A stretch of DNA of 25,091 nt, taken from positions 1-25,091 of the forward strand of contig JAJYOO010000004.1 in the NCBI GenBank assembly GCA_021796155.1, in the 5' to 3' direction. How positions within the stretch are numbered: position 1 is the first letter of the stretch; each line of letters opens with the position of its first letter. The notes under the pieces were generated by a model that had not been told where the DNA came from, made no database searches, and saw nothing but the letters and a program-made list of their open reading frames with translations. This DNA is from Chloroflexota bacterium (GTDB taxonomy: Bacteria; Chloroflexota; Anaerolineae; Anaerolineales; Villigracilaceae). Of the stretch, positions 1 through 7,262 are shown piece by piece. The position numbers and the translations under genes are program-made.

Positions 1-55
1 ATAGTCCCACCCGGCATTCAAACGGACGCCTTTCTTTTGGTATTCCTATATTCAT
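1..55 (-). CDS. Alanine dehydrogenase / transhydrogenase alpha-like protein, N-terminal fragment
   Basis: Only the first 18 codons lie in the window, and the gene runs off the left edge. Reading leftward from the ATG at 55-53, the peptide begins MNIGIPKERRPFECRVGL, which matches the usual opening of the AlaDH/PNT N-terminal domain (PKE, then a Glu and an Arg-Val a few residues on). A good ribosome binding site (GGAGG, complement of 61-65) sits about six bases before the start. The gene follows ornithine aminotransferase on the same strand, but a strong hairpin at 72-106 separates them, so it may have its own transcript. Alanine dehydrogenase, transhydrogenase alpha and saccharopine dehydrogenase-like proteins share this opening and cannot be told apart from 18 residues. 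Confidence 0.6.
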   Translation of the reverse strand, partial: MNIGIPKERRPFECRVGL

Positions 56-71
56 TAGGACCTCCGAAAAT

Positions 72-106
72 AAAGCCCTAAAGGTATGTGAAACCTTTAG
101 GGCTTT
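72..106. terminator. Rho-independent terminator after ornithine aminotransferase
   Basis: A perfect 13-bp inverted repeat (72-84 with 94-106, AAAGCCCTAAAGG and its complement) encloses a 9-base loop. The A/T ends give a T-run on either strand. It lies four bases beyond the minus-strand aminotransferase gene and just before the next minus-strand start. Confidence 0.85.
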
Positions 107-109
107 GAC

Positions 110-1312
110 TCAATTCATATTGAGCACTTCTTTGATAAGCGGAAGCGCCCAATCAATTGTCTCTTTATCAATCACTAGCGGCGGCGCAAAGCGTATTACA
201 TTTTCATGCGTCTCTTTTGCAAGGATGCCTTTTTGTTGCATCGCTTCGCAGAAACGGCGCGCACCGCCAGCAGATGGCTTCAACTCGACGCCGATCAATA
301 ACCCTTTGCCGCGGACTTCTTTGACATGTCGGCTTGGAATTTCAGCCAATTGCTCCATAAAATATGTTCCAAGTTTGTCAGCGCGTTCGGCCAATTTTTC
401 ATCGCGGATCACCGCCAATGATGCGCGTGCAACTGCTGCGGCTAATGGATTTCCGCCAAATGTTGAGCCGTGTTCGCCGGGTGTGAATAAACCGAGAATG
501 GATTTATCCGCAAGAATGGCCGACACCGGATAGAAGCCTCCTGCCAATGCTTTGCCGACGATCATGACATCAGGCCGGACGCCTTCATGTTCACATGCGA
601 ATAATTTTCCTGTGCGCGCCAACCCGGTTTGGATTTCATCAGCGATGAACAAAACGTTGTTCTTCTTGCAAAGTTCGGAAACTTCTTTGAGATAACCCGC
701 GGGCGGAATAATGACTCCACCTTCGCCTTGAATCGGTTCGAGCATCACAGCTGCCGTGTTTTTGCTGATTGCTTTGTCCACCGCGGGCGCGTCGCCGTAG
801 GGGACGGTGACAAATCCGGGCGTGAACGGACCGAAGTCATCGCGATAGGCTGGCTCAGTGGAGAATGAGATGATAGTTGTCGTCCGCCCGTGAAAGTTGC
901 CTTGTGCGGTGACGATCTCAGCCTGATGACGCGGCACACCTTTGACTTGATATGCCCATTTGCGCGCCAGCTTGATTGCAGTCTCGACGGCTTCTGCGCC
1001 CGAATTCATCGGCAGGGACATTTCGTAGCCGGTCATCTCGGAAAGTTCTTTATAAAGAAGCGGAAGCTGGTCGTTGCGGAACGCGCGAGACGTCAGCGTG
1101 AGTTTCTTGGCTTGCTCGAGCATGGCGTTCAATATCTTCGGATGAACGTGTCCCTGATTGAGCGCGGAATATGCGGATAAACAATCCAAATATTTTTCCC
1201 CATCGACATCGTAAACCCAAACGCCTTCACCGCGTTCGATCACAACATCCAGTGGATGATAATTGTGTGCGCCGTACTGGTCTTCTAAAGCAATGTAATC
1301 TTTTGAATTCAT
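110..1312 (-). CDS. rocD: Ornithine--oxo-acid aminotransferase
   Basis: A 400-residue class III PLP-dependent aminotransferase. The family moves the delta-amino group of ornithine to 2-oxoglutarate, giving glutamate semialdehyde (which cyclises to pyrroline-5-carboxylate) and glutamate, in the cytoplasm. Visible landmarks are the N-terminal [15 protein letters not shown] block typical of ornithine aminotransferases, [17 protein letters not shown] near 103-119, GNFHGRT near 138-144, the DEIQTG cofactor motif near 225-230, and the Schiff-base lysine in VGKALAGGF (K254). Length is normal for the family. The ATG at 1312 has GAGGA about eight bases upstream. It follows argF on the same strand after a 51-base gap containing a hairpin, so ornithine is shared between carbamoylation and catabolism. 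Acetylornithine aminotransferase is the main alternative, but the N-terminus favours RocD. Confidence 0.9.
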   Translation of the reverse strand: MNSKDYIALEDQYGAHNYHPLDVVIERGEGVWVYDVDGEKYLDCLSAYSALNQGHVHPKILNAMLEQAKKLTLTSRAFRNDQLPLLYKELSEMTGYEMSLPMNSGAEAVETAIKLARKWAYQVKGVPRHQAEIVTAQGNFHGRTTTIISFSTEPAYRDDFGPFTPGFVTVPYGDAPAVDKAISKNTAAVMLEPIQGEGGVIIPPAGYLKEVSELCKKNNVLFIADEIQTGLARTGKLFACEHEGVRPDVMIVGKALAGGFYPVSAILADKSILGLFTPGEHGSTFGGNPLAAAVARASLAVIRDEKLAERADKLGTYFMEQLAEIPSRHVKEVRGKGLLIGVELKPSAGGARRFCEAMQQKGILAKETHENVIRFAPPLVIDKETIDWALPLIKEVLNMN

Positions 1313-1331
1313 AAAATTATCCTCGAATGGG

Positions 1332-1356
1332 TAGGGGCGACGTAACGGCGCCCCTA
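1332..1356. repeat. Small GC-rich hairpin between argF and rocD
   Basis: TAGGGGCG (1332-1339) and its complement CGCCCCTA (1349-1356) enclose a 9-base loop in the 76-base gap between the two minus-strand CDSs. It lacks a clear T-run, so it may be an attenuating hairpin or a copy of a dispersed palindromic element. The sequence alone does not decide. Confidence 0.5.
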
Positions 1357-1363
1357 GAATTAA

Positions 1364-2287
1364 TTATGCTGCACCAAACAATCTCGCCAAAATCGCCTTC
1401 TGTGCGTGCAGGCGATTGTGTGCCTGTGGGAAAATCACCGAATGCGGACCATCGGCTACATCATCGGTCAGTTCATGATTGCGATGCGCGGGCAGGCAGT
1501 GCATCACGATCACGTCTTTGTCGGCTTCGCCGACCAGTTTCGCGTTGACTTGATAAGGCGGAAAAACTTTTTCACGTTTGGCGGTTTCTTCTTCCTGCCC
1601 CATGCTGGTCCATGTGTCGGTATAAATCACCTGCGCGCCTTTGACGGCTTGATGCGGATCGCGCACGAAGTTCAATTTGCTTCCCGTTTCCTTTGCTGTG
1701 TTCTTTGCAACCTCAATCGCCTTCGGATTCAGGGCATAACCTTCGGGACTGGCAAGCGTGAAATTCCATCCGAGCTTGGCTGAGACGTGCATTAACGAAA
1801 CGGCTACGTTATTGCCATCGCCGACGAATGTAACGTTGAGTCCTTTCTTTTTGCCGAACTTTTCCTGAATGGTGAGCGCGTCGGCCATTCCCTGACATGG
1901 ATGGTTGTAATCGCTTAATCCGTTGACCACAGGAATACTTGACCACTTTGCTAATTCCAAGACATGCTCATGCTCGAAGACACGCGCCATCAATGCATGG
2001 ACATAACCCGAAAGTACGCGCGCCACATCCGCAATCGATTCGCGTTTGCCAAGTCCGATCTCGTTCGGCGAAAGATACAAAGCATCGCCGCCCATGTGAC
2101 GCATTGCCATATCGAACGAAACGCGTGTCCGCAGGCTGGGCTTCTGGAAGATCATCCCCAGAACTTTGCCTTTGAAGAGCGGGGGATTACCTTTCTCGAA
2201 ATATTCTTTTTTCAAACGAATTGCCAGGTCTAACAAATCCTGAACTTCCCCCGACGATAAATCTGAAACGGCCAGAAAATGGTTCAT
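1364..2287 (-). CDS. argF: Ornithine carbamoyltransferase
   Basis: A 307-residue transcarbamylase that makes citrulline from ornithine and carbamoyl phosphate in the cytoplasm, the sixth step of arginine synthesis. The carbamoyl-phosphate loop reads SLRTR (51-55), a known variant of STRTR. HPCQ (129-132), the ornithine-loop SMG (228-230) and the catalytic HCLP (263-266) are all present. Length is normal for the family. The start is the ATG at 2287: GAGGAG lies about six bases before it. An in-frame TTG two codons upstream has no well-placed binding site. A TATACT -10-like element lies upstream on this strand near 2306-2311. The gene heads a minus-strand pair with rocD. Since ArgF is biosynthetic and RocD catabolic, the pairing could balance ornithine flux, or the ArgF could work in reverse (inference). 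Confidence 0.95.
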   Translation of the reverse strand: MNHFLAVSDLSSGEVQDLLDLAIRLKKEYFEKGNPPLFKGKVLGMIFQKPSLRTRVSFDMAMRHMGGDALYLSPNEIGLGKRESIADVARVLSGYVHALMARVFEHEHVLELAKWSSIPVVNGLSDYNHPCQGMADALTIQEKFGKKKGLNVTFVGDGNNVAVSLMHVSAKLGWNFTLASPEGYALNPKAIEVAKNTAKETGSKLNFVRDPHQAVKGAQVIYTDTWTSMGQEEETAKREKVFPPYQVNAKLVGEADKDVIVMHCLPAHRNHELTDDVADGPHSVIFPQAHNRLHAQKAILARLFGAA

Positions 2288-2345
2288 TGCCAACTCCTCG
2301 ATGCATTAAGTATAGTGGTTTAGGCCAATTGTAACCTGTCTAAAT

Positions 2346-2366
2346 CGTCACTTGTTCGATGTGACG
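2346..2366. promoter_or_regulatory. Inverted repeat in the argF / SPFH divergent region
   Basis: CGTCAC (2346-2351) is followed nine bases later by its exact complement GTGACG (2361-2366). It lies between the divergent argF and SPFH genes, upstream of both candidate -10 elements. The symmetry suits a dimeric regulator, but the sequence matches no operator I can name. Confidence 0.35.
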
Positions 2367-2408
2367 TATATCTATGGCAAAATCCAGTTTGATTGCGGTA
2401 TATTGGCG

Positions 2409-2414
2409 TATAAT
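2409..2414 (+). promoter_or_regulatory. Candidate -10 element for the SPFH gene
   Basis: A perfect TATAAT lies 111 bases before the SPFH start codon. No convincing -35 is seen at 16-18 bases spacing; the nearest TTGATT is only 14 bases away. The promoter is therefore tentative. Confidence 0.4.
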
Positions 2415-2525
2415 TTATGCTAATTATTTGTAGGGTGCTGTTGTATGCCACGCTTCATGGGGTAGTTGTAAACCACAATGCTTGTAACTCATAGCTGGGC
2501 TAAAAAGTAAACAGGAGACAATAAT

Positions 2526-3323
2526 ATGCAAACATTACCTACCTTGATGGAATGCGTCATAGTGCCTTTTGGTATCTTGGTGTTGCTTGTATTCTTCGCA
2601 GGATTGCGAGTGATTCAGGAATATGAGCGTTCGGTCGTGTTTCGCTTAGGGCGGTTTGCACGGGTAGCTGGTCCGGGCCTGTACTGGATTATTCCGTTAT
2701 TTGAATGGCAAAGAAAAGTGGATATTCGAACGAACACGGTCTCTGTAGAGCAACAAGAGACTATAACCAAAGATAGCGTAACGGTAAAGGTTAATGCGGT
2801 ATTGTGGTACAAAATTGTCAATCCTGCAAAAGCAATAATTTCAGTTGCAGATTTTAGAATGGCGGTACAACAAGTTGCACTTACAAGTCTGCGAAATATA
2901 ATCGGTCAACATGTTCTTGATGAAGTCCTTAAAGAGCGAGATAATATTAATAATACATTACGACACATTGTCGACTCTGCAACAGAACCATGGGGGATAA
3001 AGATCGAAATGGTAGAAATGAAAGATGTAGAAATACCGACCACAATGCAAAGGGCAATGGCAAGAGAGGCCGAAGCTATTAGAGAAAAGCGGGCAAGAAT
3101 TATTAAGGCGGAAGCGGAACTTGAAGCCTCTGTAAAATTATCGCAAGGCGCAAAGCAAATTAGTGAGAATCCTGTAGCATTAGAGTTGCGTCGGCTTCAA
3201 ACGATTTCGGAAGTAGGCGCTGAACAAAACTCAACCACAATAATTTTATTGCCTTCTGATTTTGTGACTCTGGCGAAAGATATATCCCAAAAAATAAATC
3301 CATCAAAATACCAGAAAGAATAA
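2526..3323 (+). CDS. Stomatin-like SPFH domain membrane protein
   Basis: A 265-residue stomatin/prohibitin-family protein. A hydrophobic N-terminal segment (residues about 10-27) anchors it, followed by the family signature EYERSVVFRLGRF (32-44) and GPGLYWIIP (49-57), the SPFH core, and an Ala/Glu-rich helix (about 175-215) containing EAEAIREKRARIIKAEAE, which typically drives ring assembly. The family organises membrane microdomains and is often paired with an NfeD protease-like gene, but no NfeD gene adjoins it here. AGGAGA precedes the ATG at 2526. The coding sequence uses visibly more A/T-ending codons than argF or the MoxR operon, which hints at separate origin. A broken PA-IL-like gene follows 66 bases downstream. 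The family is clear; the physiological role is unknown. Confidence 0.9.
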   Translation: MQTLPTLMECVIVPFGILVLLVFFAGLRVIQEYERSVVFRLGRFARVAGPGLYWIIPLFEWQRKVDIRTNTVSVEQQETITKDSVTVKVNAVLWYKIVNPAKAIISVADFRMAVQQVALTSLRNIIGQHVLDEVLKERDNINNTLRHIVDSATEPWGIKIEMVEMKDVEIPTTMQRAMAREAEAIREKRARIIKAEAELEASVKLSQGAKQISENPVALELRRLQTISEVGAEQNSTTIILLPSDFVTLAKDISQKINPSKYQKE

Positions 3324-3389
3324 TCCAAAATAACTAGACCCTAGCTGTTGGGCAAATCATCACAGCTACTAAGGAGTGCAAGCTTAATT

Positions 3390-3917
3390 ATGCTCTCAGA
3401 AATGATCAGTATCATTATAACAATCACAGGTTTAGCGGCTGTTATATTAGCTCTCAGATGAACTTAAGAAGAATAAACGACTTAAATATGCTTTAGTAGT
3501 CGTCTTATTTGCTCTTTCTGCTTATGCTATGTTTGGGAGTTTGATTACTTTGTCAAGCCCTGCAAATCCCGCTCTGCCATCAAACGTACCAATTGCAATC
3601 GACTCGAGAAGAGATTGGCAATTTACAGGCGCTCTTGTTCAGGAGGGATATAGCTATACAATTTCAAAGGTAACAGTTCAACTTGCTTTGAATACAGCGG
3701 AATCGCCTGCCCGATTCCCATGGCAAACGTCGGTGCGCTTATCGGAAAAATTGGTTTAGACGGAGAACCATTCATCATTGGAAACCAGAAGACTGTAGCG
3801 GTAACAAGCAGCGGTAGATTGTTTCGCAGAATAAATGATGGAACCGATGACTCGACAGTTGGTTTGAATGATAATGCTGGTGTTTTAGCGGTTCAAATTG
3901 AAATTGTTGGCAAGTAA
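3390..3917 (+). pseudogene. PA-IL-like (LecA-type) domain membrane protein, broken by two frameshifts
   Basis: No single frame covers this gene, but joining frames gives a coherent protein. It opens at the ATG at 3390 (AAGGAG at 3371-3376) with a hydrophobic segment, ISIIITITGLAAVILA. It must shift within 3451-3458, because the opening frame stops at 3459-3461, to continue as LSDELKKNKRLKYALVVVLF, a charged turn and second membrane segment, then a PA-IL-like start (DSRRDWQFTGALVQEGYSYTI). A second, opposite shift between about 3654 and 3719 restores the original frame for ANVGALIGKIG, the GNQ region, GRLFRRINDG and LNDNAGVLAVQIEIVGK. The GALIGKIG and ND...DN motifs are typical of PA-IL-like galactose/calcium-binding domains. 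Two shifts of opposite sign may mean a decayed gene or sequencing errors. The stop is five bases before an attC-like core. Confidence 0.65.
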
Positions 3918-3921
3918 TCTG

Positions 3922-4047
3922 CCTAACACAACGTGTGGCGAACGGCGAGGATTCTGTGGGCTTTCAAGCATCTTTAACGCCTCAAAAAGCATTCTACTCC
4001 CAAGCAGAACTAATGCCCGCCCTGCCGCTGTCACACCTCGTTCCGCC
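3922..4047 (+). repeat. Integron attC-like recombination-site remnant
   Basis: Immediately after the broken PA-IL-like gene stands GCCTAAC (3922-3928), which fits the R'' core pattern RYYYAAC. It is followed by a left arm GGCGAACGGCGAGG (3938-3951) and, about 85 bases on, a partly complementary right arm CCTCGTTCCGCC (4036-4047). A match to the opposite core pattern GTTRRRY (GTTGGGC, 3347-3353) lies upstream of the same gene, so it is bounded as an integron cassette would be. The terminal R' box that should close this site is missing; the sequence instead runs into a remnant of the neighbouring hydrolase gene. No integrase gene is in the window. This is pattern-based inference. Confidence 0.35.
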
Positions 4048-4106
4048 GCCATCCTGACTTATTTCCAATAACGATACATTCCGTCTGCGCTCATGCCGAG
4101 CGGGTT
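4045..4106 (-). pseudogene. Decayed duplicate of the 3' end of the MBL-fold hydrolase gene
   Basis: These 62 bases match the last codons of the hydrolase gene at 5075-5136, at an offset of 1030 bases, with about nine mismatches by eye. Read on the minus strand they give NPLGMSADGMYRYWK followed by a TAA stop, where the intact gene has a second Lys and continues VRMAA. The similarity ends near 4106, before the -10 element of the next gene, and no upstream part of the hydrolase is present. With the intact copy, it places the LuxR-type gene between two direct repeats. Confidence 0.75.
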
Positions 4107-4121
4107 TACGATTCCCAGATG

Positions 4122-4127
4122 TATAAT
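4122..4127 (+). promoter_or_regulatory. Candidate -10 element for the LuxR-type gene
   Basis: A perfect TATAAT lies 44 bases before the ATG at 4172, immediately beyond the hydrolase remnant. No good -35 is visible at the usual spacing. Confidence 0.45.
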
Positions 4128-4171
4128 TCGTTCAGAAGTGATTATCAAGCAAACTGAAAAGGAAAGTCGTT

Positions 4172-4999
4172 ATGTCACAATTTGACAAACTGAGTAACCG
4201 CGAATGGCAAGTTGTAAAACTTCTTCTACAAGGCAAAAGCAATAAGCTAATTGCTTCATCGCTTGGCATCTCTATCCGTACGGTTGAATTTCATTTGAAA
4301 AATATTTATGCCAAGTTTCAAGTGAGTTCGAGAATCGAATTGGTTTTGAAACTGGGGAACACCACAGGTAATGCTGAAATTGAAAAACTGGGGTATTCCA
4401 CAGTTGATAAAGCTGGGCGAAATGCCGAAAATAGAGACACGCTCAATTCGGGAACGAATCGGGTTGCATCTTTCAGAGATACCGTCTCTACAATCGGTAA
4501 GGAGTTAGAAATGAAGAACCTTTTGAATACAATGCATGTGCCTGTGGGCGTGGTCGCGGCGCTTTTTACAGGTTTTGTGTGGGTTGCCCTGTTGAGACGC
4601 TTCGGACACATGTCGCTCGACGCAATCAAGCCATGGATCGTTCCACTAGTCATTGTTTTGACGCTCATCGGTTTGACCATTGGTCTTCTCGGAAAGCGTA
4701 ACGGTAATTCGTCCGTAAAAGTAATTTTCAGTACACTGTTCGGCACAGGCTTTGGCGCATTTGCGATGCTTCCGCTTGTGGGATTTGTTGTTTACCCCTT
4801 TGTAAAATTCCTTGAATGGCTTGGACTCGTTGACCGATCCATAATCTCAAACGATGTTTCTTCCGTGCTTGTATATGTCATCATGCTCATCGCATGGCTC
4901 ATTGTTGGGATCGCGATTGGAGCGATGTTATTGCACATAACAATTGGCAAATCACAGCACACTGATATTCAAAGGCGTGTGTCAGAACATAGCATGTGA
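4172..4999 (+). CDS. Membrane-tethered LuxR-type HTH regulator
   Basis: A 275-residue protein with a GerE/LuxR helix-turn-helix at the very N-terminus (residues about 5-60: LSNREWQVVKLLLQGKSNK..., GISIRTVEFHLKNIYAKF), a polar linker (about 62-118), then about four hydrophobic segments near 125-146, 154-175, 185-212 and 228-258. In most LuxR-family regulators the HTH is C-terminal behind a sensor domain. Here it leads a membrane domain, suggesting a one-component regulator that senses a membrane signal while bound to DNA. No receiver domain or ligand-binding fold is seen. AAGGAAAG precedes the ATG. The gene sits between a broken copy and the intact copy of the hydrolase 3' end, and converges on the hydrolase across a shared terminator. 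Target genes are unknown. Confidence 0.8.
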   Translation: MSQFDKLSNREWQVVKLLLQGKSNKLIASSLGISIRTVEFHLKNIYAKFQVSSRIELVLKLGNTTGNAEIEKLGYSTVDKAGRNAENRDTLNSGTNRVASFRDTVSTIGKELEMKNLLNTMHVPVGVVAALFTGFVWVALLRRFGHMSLDAIKPWIVPLVIVLTLIGLTIGLLGKRNGNSSVKVIFSTLFGTGFGAFAMLPLVGFVVYPFVKFLEWLGLVDRSIISNDVSSVLVYVIMLIAWLIVGIAIGAMLLHITIGKSQHTDIQRRVSEHSM

Positions 5000-5031
5000 T
5001 GCGGTGTTGCGCCATCAATACAACAACTAAC

Positions 5032-5062
5032 AAAACGCGCGGGATTCTTTCCTGCGCGTTTT
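5032..5062. terminator. Bidirectional terminator between the LuxR-type gene and the MBL-fold gene
   Basis: AAAACGCGCGGGA (5032-5044) pairs with TCCTGCGCGTTTT (5050-5062), with one G-T wobble, around the 5-base loop TTCTT. The T-run on the plus strand and the complementary A-run let it serve both converging genes. Confidence 0.85.
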
Positions 5063-5070
5063 AAAAATCA

Positions 5071-5976
5071 TTACGCTGCCATCCTGACTTTTTTCCAGTA
5101 GCGATACATTCCGTCTGCAGACATTCCAAGCGGGTTCGCTAGTTCATAAGCTCTCACCGCGTCCACACTCAAACCTTGCTTTCGGCCTTCTTCGTTTGCC
5201 CAATCGGCAAACCGCTGGCGTAATTCTTCAACGGGCGGTTGTTTTGTCATCGCGACTTCGAGCCAGCGTTCTGATGAATCTAATTCCTTTTGAACTTCAT
5301 TCAAATGCCATTCGGGATCGTCGAACATGCCGAAGTGAGTCGGCGCGATGTGCGTGAATTTTTCTTTTCGTAGACGTGCAATTGACTCGCGCCATTTTGG
5401 AAAATGTAGTTCAGGTGGTGGCATGGGGACGCGCAAGTATGGATAACCCGGAATACGGACTCCACCGACATCGCCGCTGAAGCAAATATCTTCAAATAAA
5501 TACGCGTAATGATGTTCGGCATGCCCGGGCGTGTTGAGCGGAATAAATTCGGCGTTTCCGATTTTTATCGATTCCGCATCATTAGCGATGTGAAGTTGAC
5601 TCTCCGGCACAGGCAGGAACTCGCCCCAAAGCTGATCCATCTTATCGCCGTAGATGCGCGTAGCGCTTGCTAAAAGTTTTTCCGGGTTCAACATATGCGG
5701 TGCGCCAATCGGATGGACATAAATCTGTGCGCCTTGCCGCGCCAGCCAGCCTGCCGCGCCTGCGTGGTCAAGATGAATATGCGTCAGCAAGACGTGCGTG
5801 ATGTTAGAGACGCGCAAGCCATTTGCCGCAAGGCCCGCTTGAAGTCCCGCGAGAGTCGAGCCCGGTCCGCTTTCGATTAATACCGCGCCGCTTGAGTGTC
5901 GAATTAGATACGATGCGATTGCCTGAGTCTTGCCCTGAAAATTCAAGTCAAGTGTGATAACGTTGGTCTTTGCCAT
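5071..5976 (-). CDS. Metallo-beta-lactamase-fold hydrolase
   Basis: A 301-residue MBL-fold protein with the full metal-binding set: H66-x-H68-x-D70-H71 in THIHLDHAG, H152 in TPGHAEHH, D169 in FSGDVGG, and a final His in APTHFG (H214). After the core comes a helical tail of about 80 residues ending NPLGMSADGMYRYWKK. The family hydrolyses a wide range of substrates (thioesters, lactones, glyoxalase II-type), and the substrate here cannot be read. The start at 5976 lies 34 bases inside the end of the DUF58 gene, with AGGAAG before it, so translation is probably coupled. It is the last gene of the MoxR-DUF58-MBL operon. A decayed duplicate of its 3' end lies about 1 kb further left. Confidence 0.88.
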   Translation of the reverse strand: MAKTNVITLDLNFQGKTQAIASYLIRHSSGAVLIESGPGSTLAGLQAGLAANGLRVSNITHVLLTHIHLDHAGAAGWLARQGAQIYVHPIGAPHMLNPEKLLASATRIYGDKMDQLWGEFLPVPESQLHIANDAESIKIGNAEFIPLNTPGHAEHHYAYLFEDICFSGDVGGVRIPGYPYLRVPMPPPELHFPKWRESIARLRKEKFTHIAPTHFGMFDDPEWHLNEVQKELDSSERWLEVAMTKQPPVEELRQRFADWANEEGRKQGLSVDAVRAYELANPLGMSADGMYRYWKKVRMAA

Positions 5977-7262
5977 TGGGTAACTTCCTGTGAAATATTA
6001 TTTGACGAAAAAGTCGAAAGCGTTTGTCCGAGGTCGGCGTCGCAATAAACGAAACAAACAGGGACGTGCTGTTCCATTAAGTGTTGGGACAGTGTATCCG
6101 CGCCTTTGCTACCTCCGAAACTTTCCGCAGCCAACAGAATAACGACAGGCCGCAGGTTTCGTCGCCTGAGATCGTCGGCGGCTACCAACAGATCAGGCGA
6201 AACGGTCGGCGTGACAAGGATCACACTCGAGCCTTGCGGAAATTGTTTAAGTTGTGCACTGACCAGCTCCGCGATGGATAGATCGCCTTTGCCTTCGAGA
6301 TATGCCAGTGTTTCGAGAATTTTGTTTTCCTGCCGTTCGCTTCGTTCGGCTGAAATTATTGTGTGCGTTAAGTCTTTGGTCACGAAGCCGACGGCCCGCT
6401 TTTGCGCGATAAAGTAGTGTGCCAATGAAGCTGTTATGCTGATCCCGTATTCCAGTGTAAATGGCGGCATTGTCAATTTGGGCTTGCGAGTGAAGAGCAA
6501 TTTTTCAAGTGGCATATCCGGCATTTCGAACGATTTATGTGTTTGCACTTTTTCCTGCGCGTCGAGGAACAGCCAGACTTCCGATTGCGGATCCAATTCA
6601 AATTCCTTGACCATTAATTGTCCGCGCCGCACGGATGTGGGCCAATGAATCTTTTTCATTGGATCGCCCGGAATGTATTCGCGGATGCCAGCCGCATGCG
6701 GCGTAATATCCATTGACTTGCGCCGTATGACGTGGCCGCCGGGCAACAATCCGGGCGGCGATAGGAACGATGTGATGGGGAATACCATCGGAAGAATGAC
6801 CAGCGTTTTCTCGGCTGGGAATCTTTTCTTTACGCGGAACAGACCAAGCGGGTCAGACACTATGAGCAGCGTTGGCCCAAGCGGAAACGCTCCACGCCAC
6901 GTTAGCCACGTCCGCGCGACATAAGATTGTATTTCGCGCGGGTGAAGATGTGTCAATAAACGCGAACCGGCTGCGGTGGGCAACGGCATTTCGTTATACA
7001 GCTCCACCCAAAGTCCTGGCAAGCGGCTGCGATTCAGGACTTCGAATCGTTCCTTGAAGATGTCGCCAACACTGGCGCGTGTGAAATCACCCTTGCGGGT
7101 TAAATGCAGCGAACGCGCCACGACCATCACCCAAACCCATGCGCCGACGAGCAAGATCAGGCCGAGATATAAAATATGGGAATAAAAGGCTGCGCCCGTG
7201 ATCGCCGATCCGACAAGACCGGTGAAAACCAAAAGGGCAACGACCACGCGCCCGACATTCAT
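5943..7262 (-). CDS. DUF58 domain-containing membrane protein
   Basis: A 439-residue protein with two closely spaced N-terminal membrane segments (about 5-26 and 28-50), a beta-rich middle and a DUF58 region whose signature REYIPGDPMKKIHWPTSVRR appears near 193-212. DUF58 proteins resemble von Willebrand factor A domains and are nearly always encoded beside MoxR ATPases. They are thought to act with them in assembly or activation of extracytoplasmic or redox complexes. The gene overlaps MoxR upstream by 4 bases (ATGA) and the MBL-fold gene downstream by 34 bases, a tightly coupled operon. Length is normal for the family. The specific target is unknown. Confidence 0.9.
   Translation of the reverse strand: MNVGRVVVALLVFTGLVGSAITGAAFYSHILYLGLILLVGAWVWVMVVARSLHLTRKGDFTRASVGDIFKERFEVLNRSRLPGLWVELYNEMPLPTAAGSRLLTHLHPREIQSYVARTWLTWRGAFPLGPTLLIVSDPLGLFRVKKRFPAEKTLVILPMVFPITSFLSPPGLLPGGHVIRRKSMDITPHAAGIREYIPGDPMKKIHWPTSVRRGQLMVKEFELDPQSEVWLFLDAQEKVQTHKSFEMPDMPLEKLLFTRKPKLTMPPFTLEYGISITASLAHYFIAQKRAVGFVTKDLTHTIISAERSERQENKILETLAYLEGKGDLSIAELVSAQLKQFPQGSSVILVTPTVSPDLLVAADDLRRRNLRPVVILLAAESFGGSKGADTLSQHLMEQHVPVCFVYCDADLGQTLSTFSSNNISQEVTQWQRPTLSHLT

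Noticed and set aside
5026..5062. A second attC-like core (CTAACAAAACGCG) after the LuxR-type gene
   Set aside because: The bases before AAC do not fit the RYYYAAC pattern, and the segment is fully explained by the terminator hairpin.
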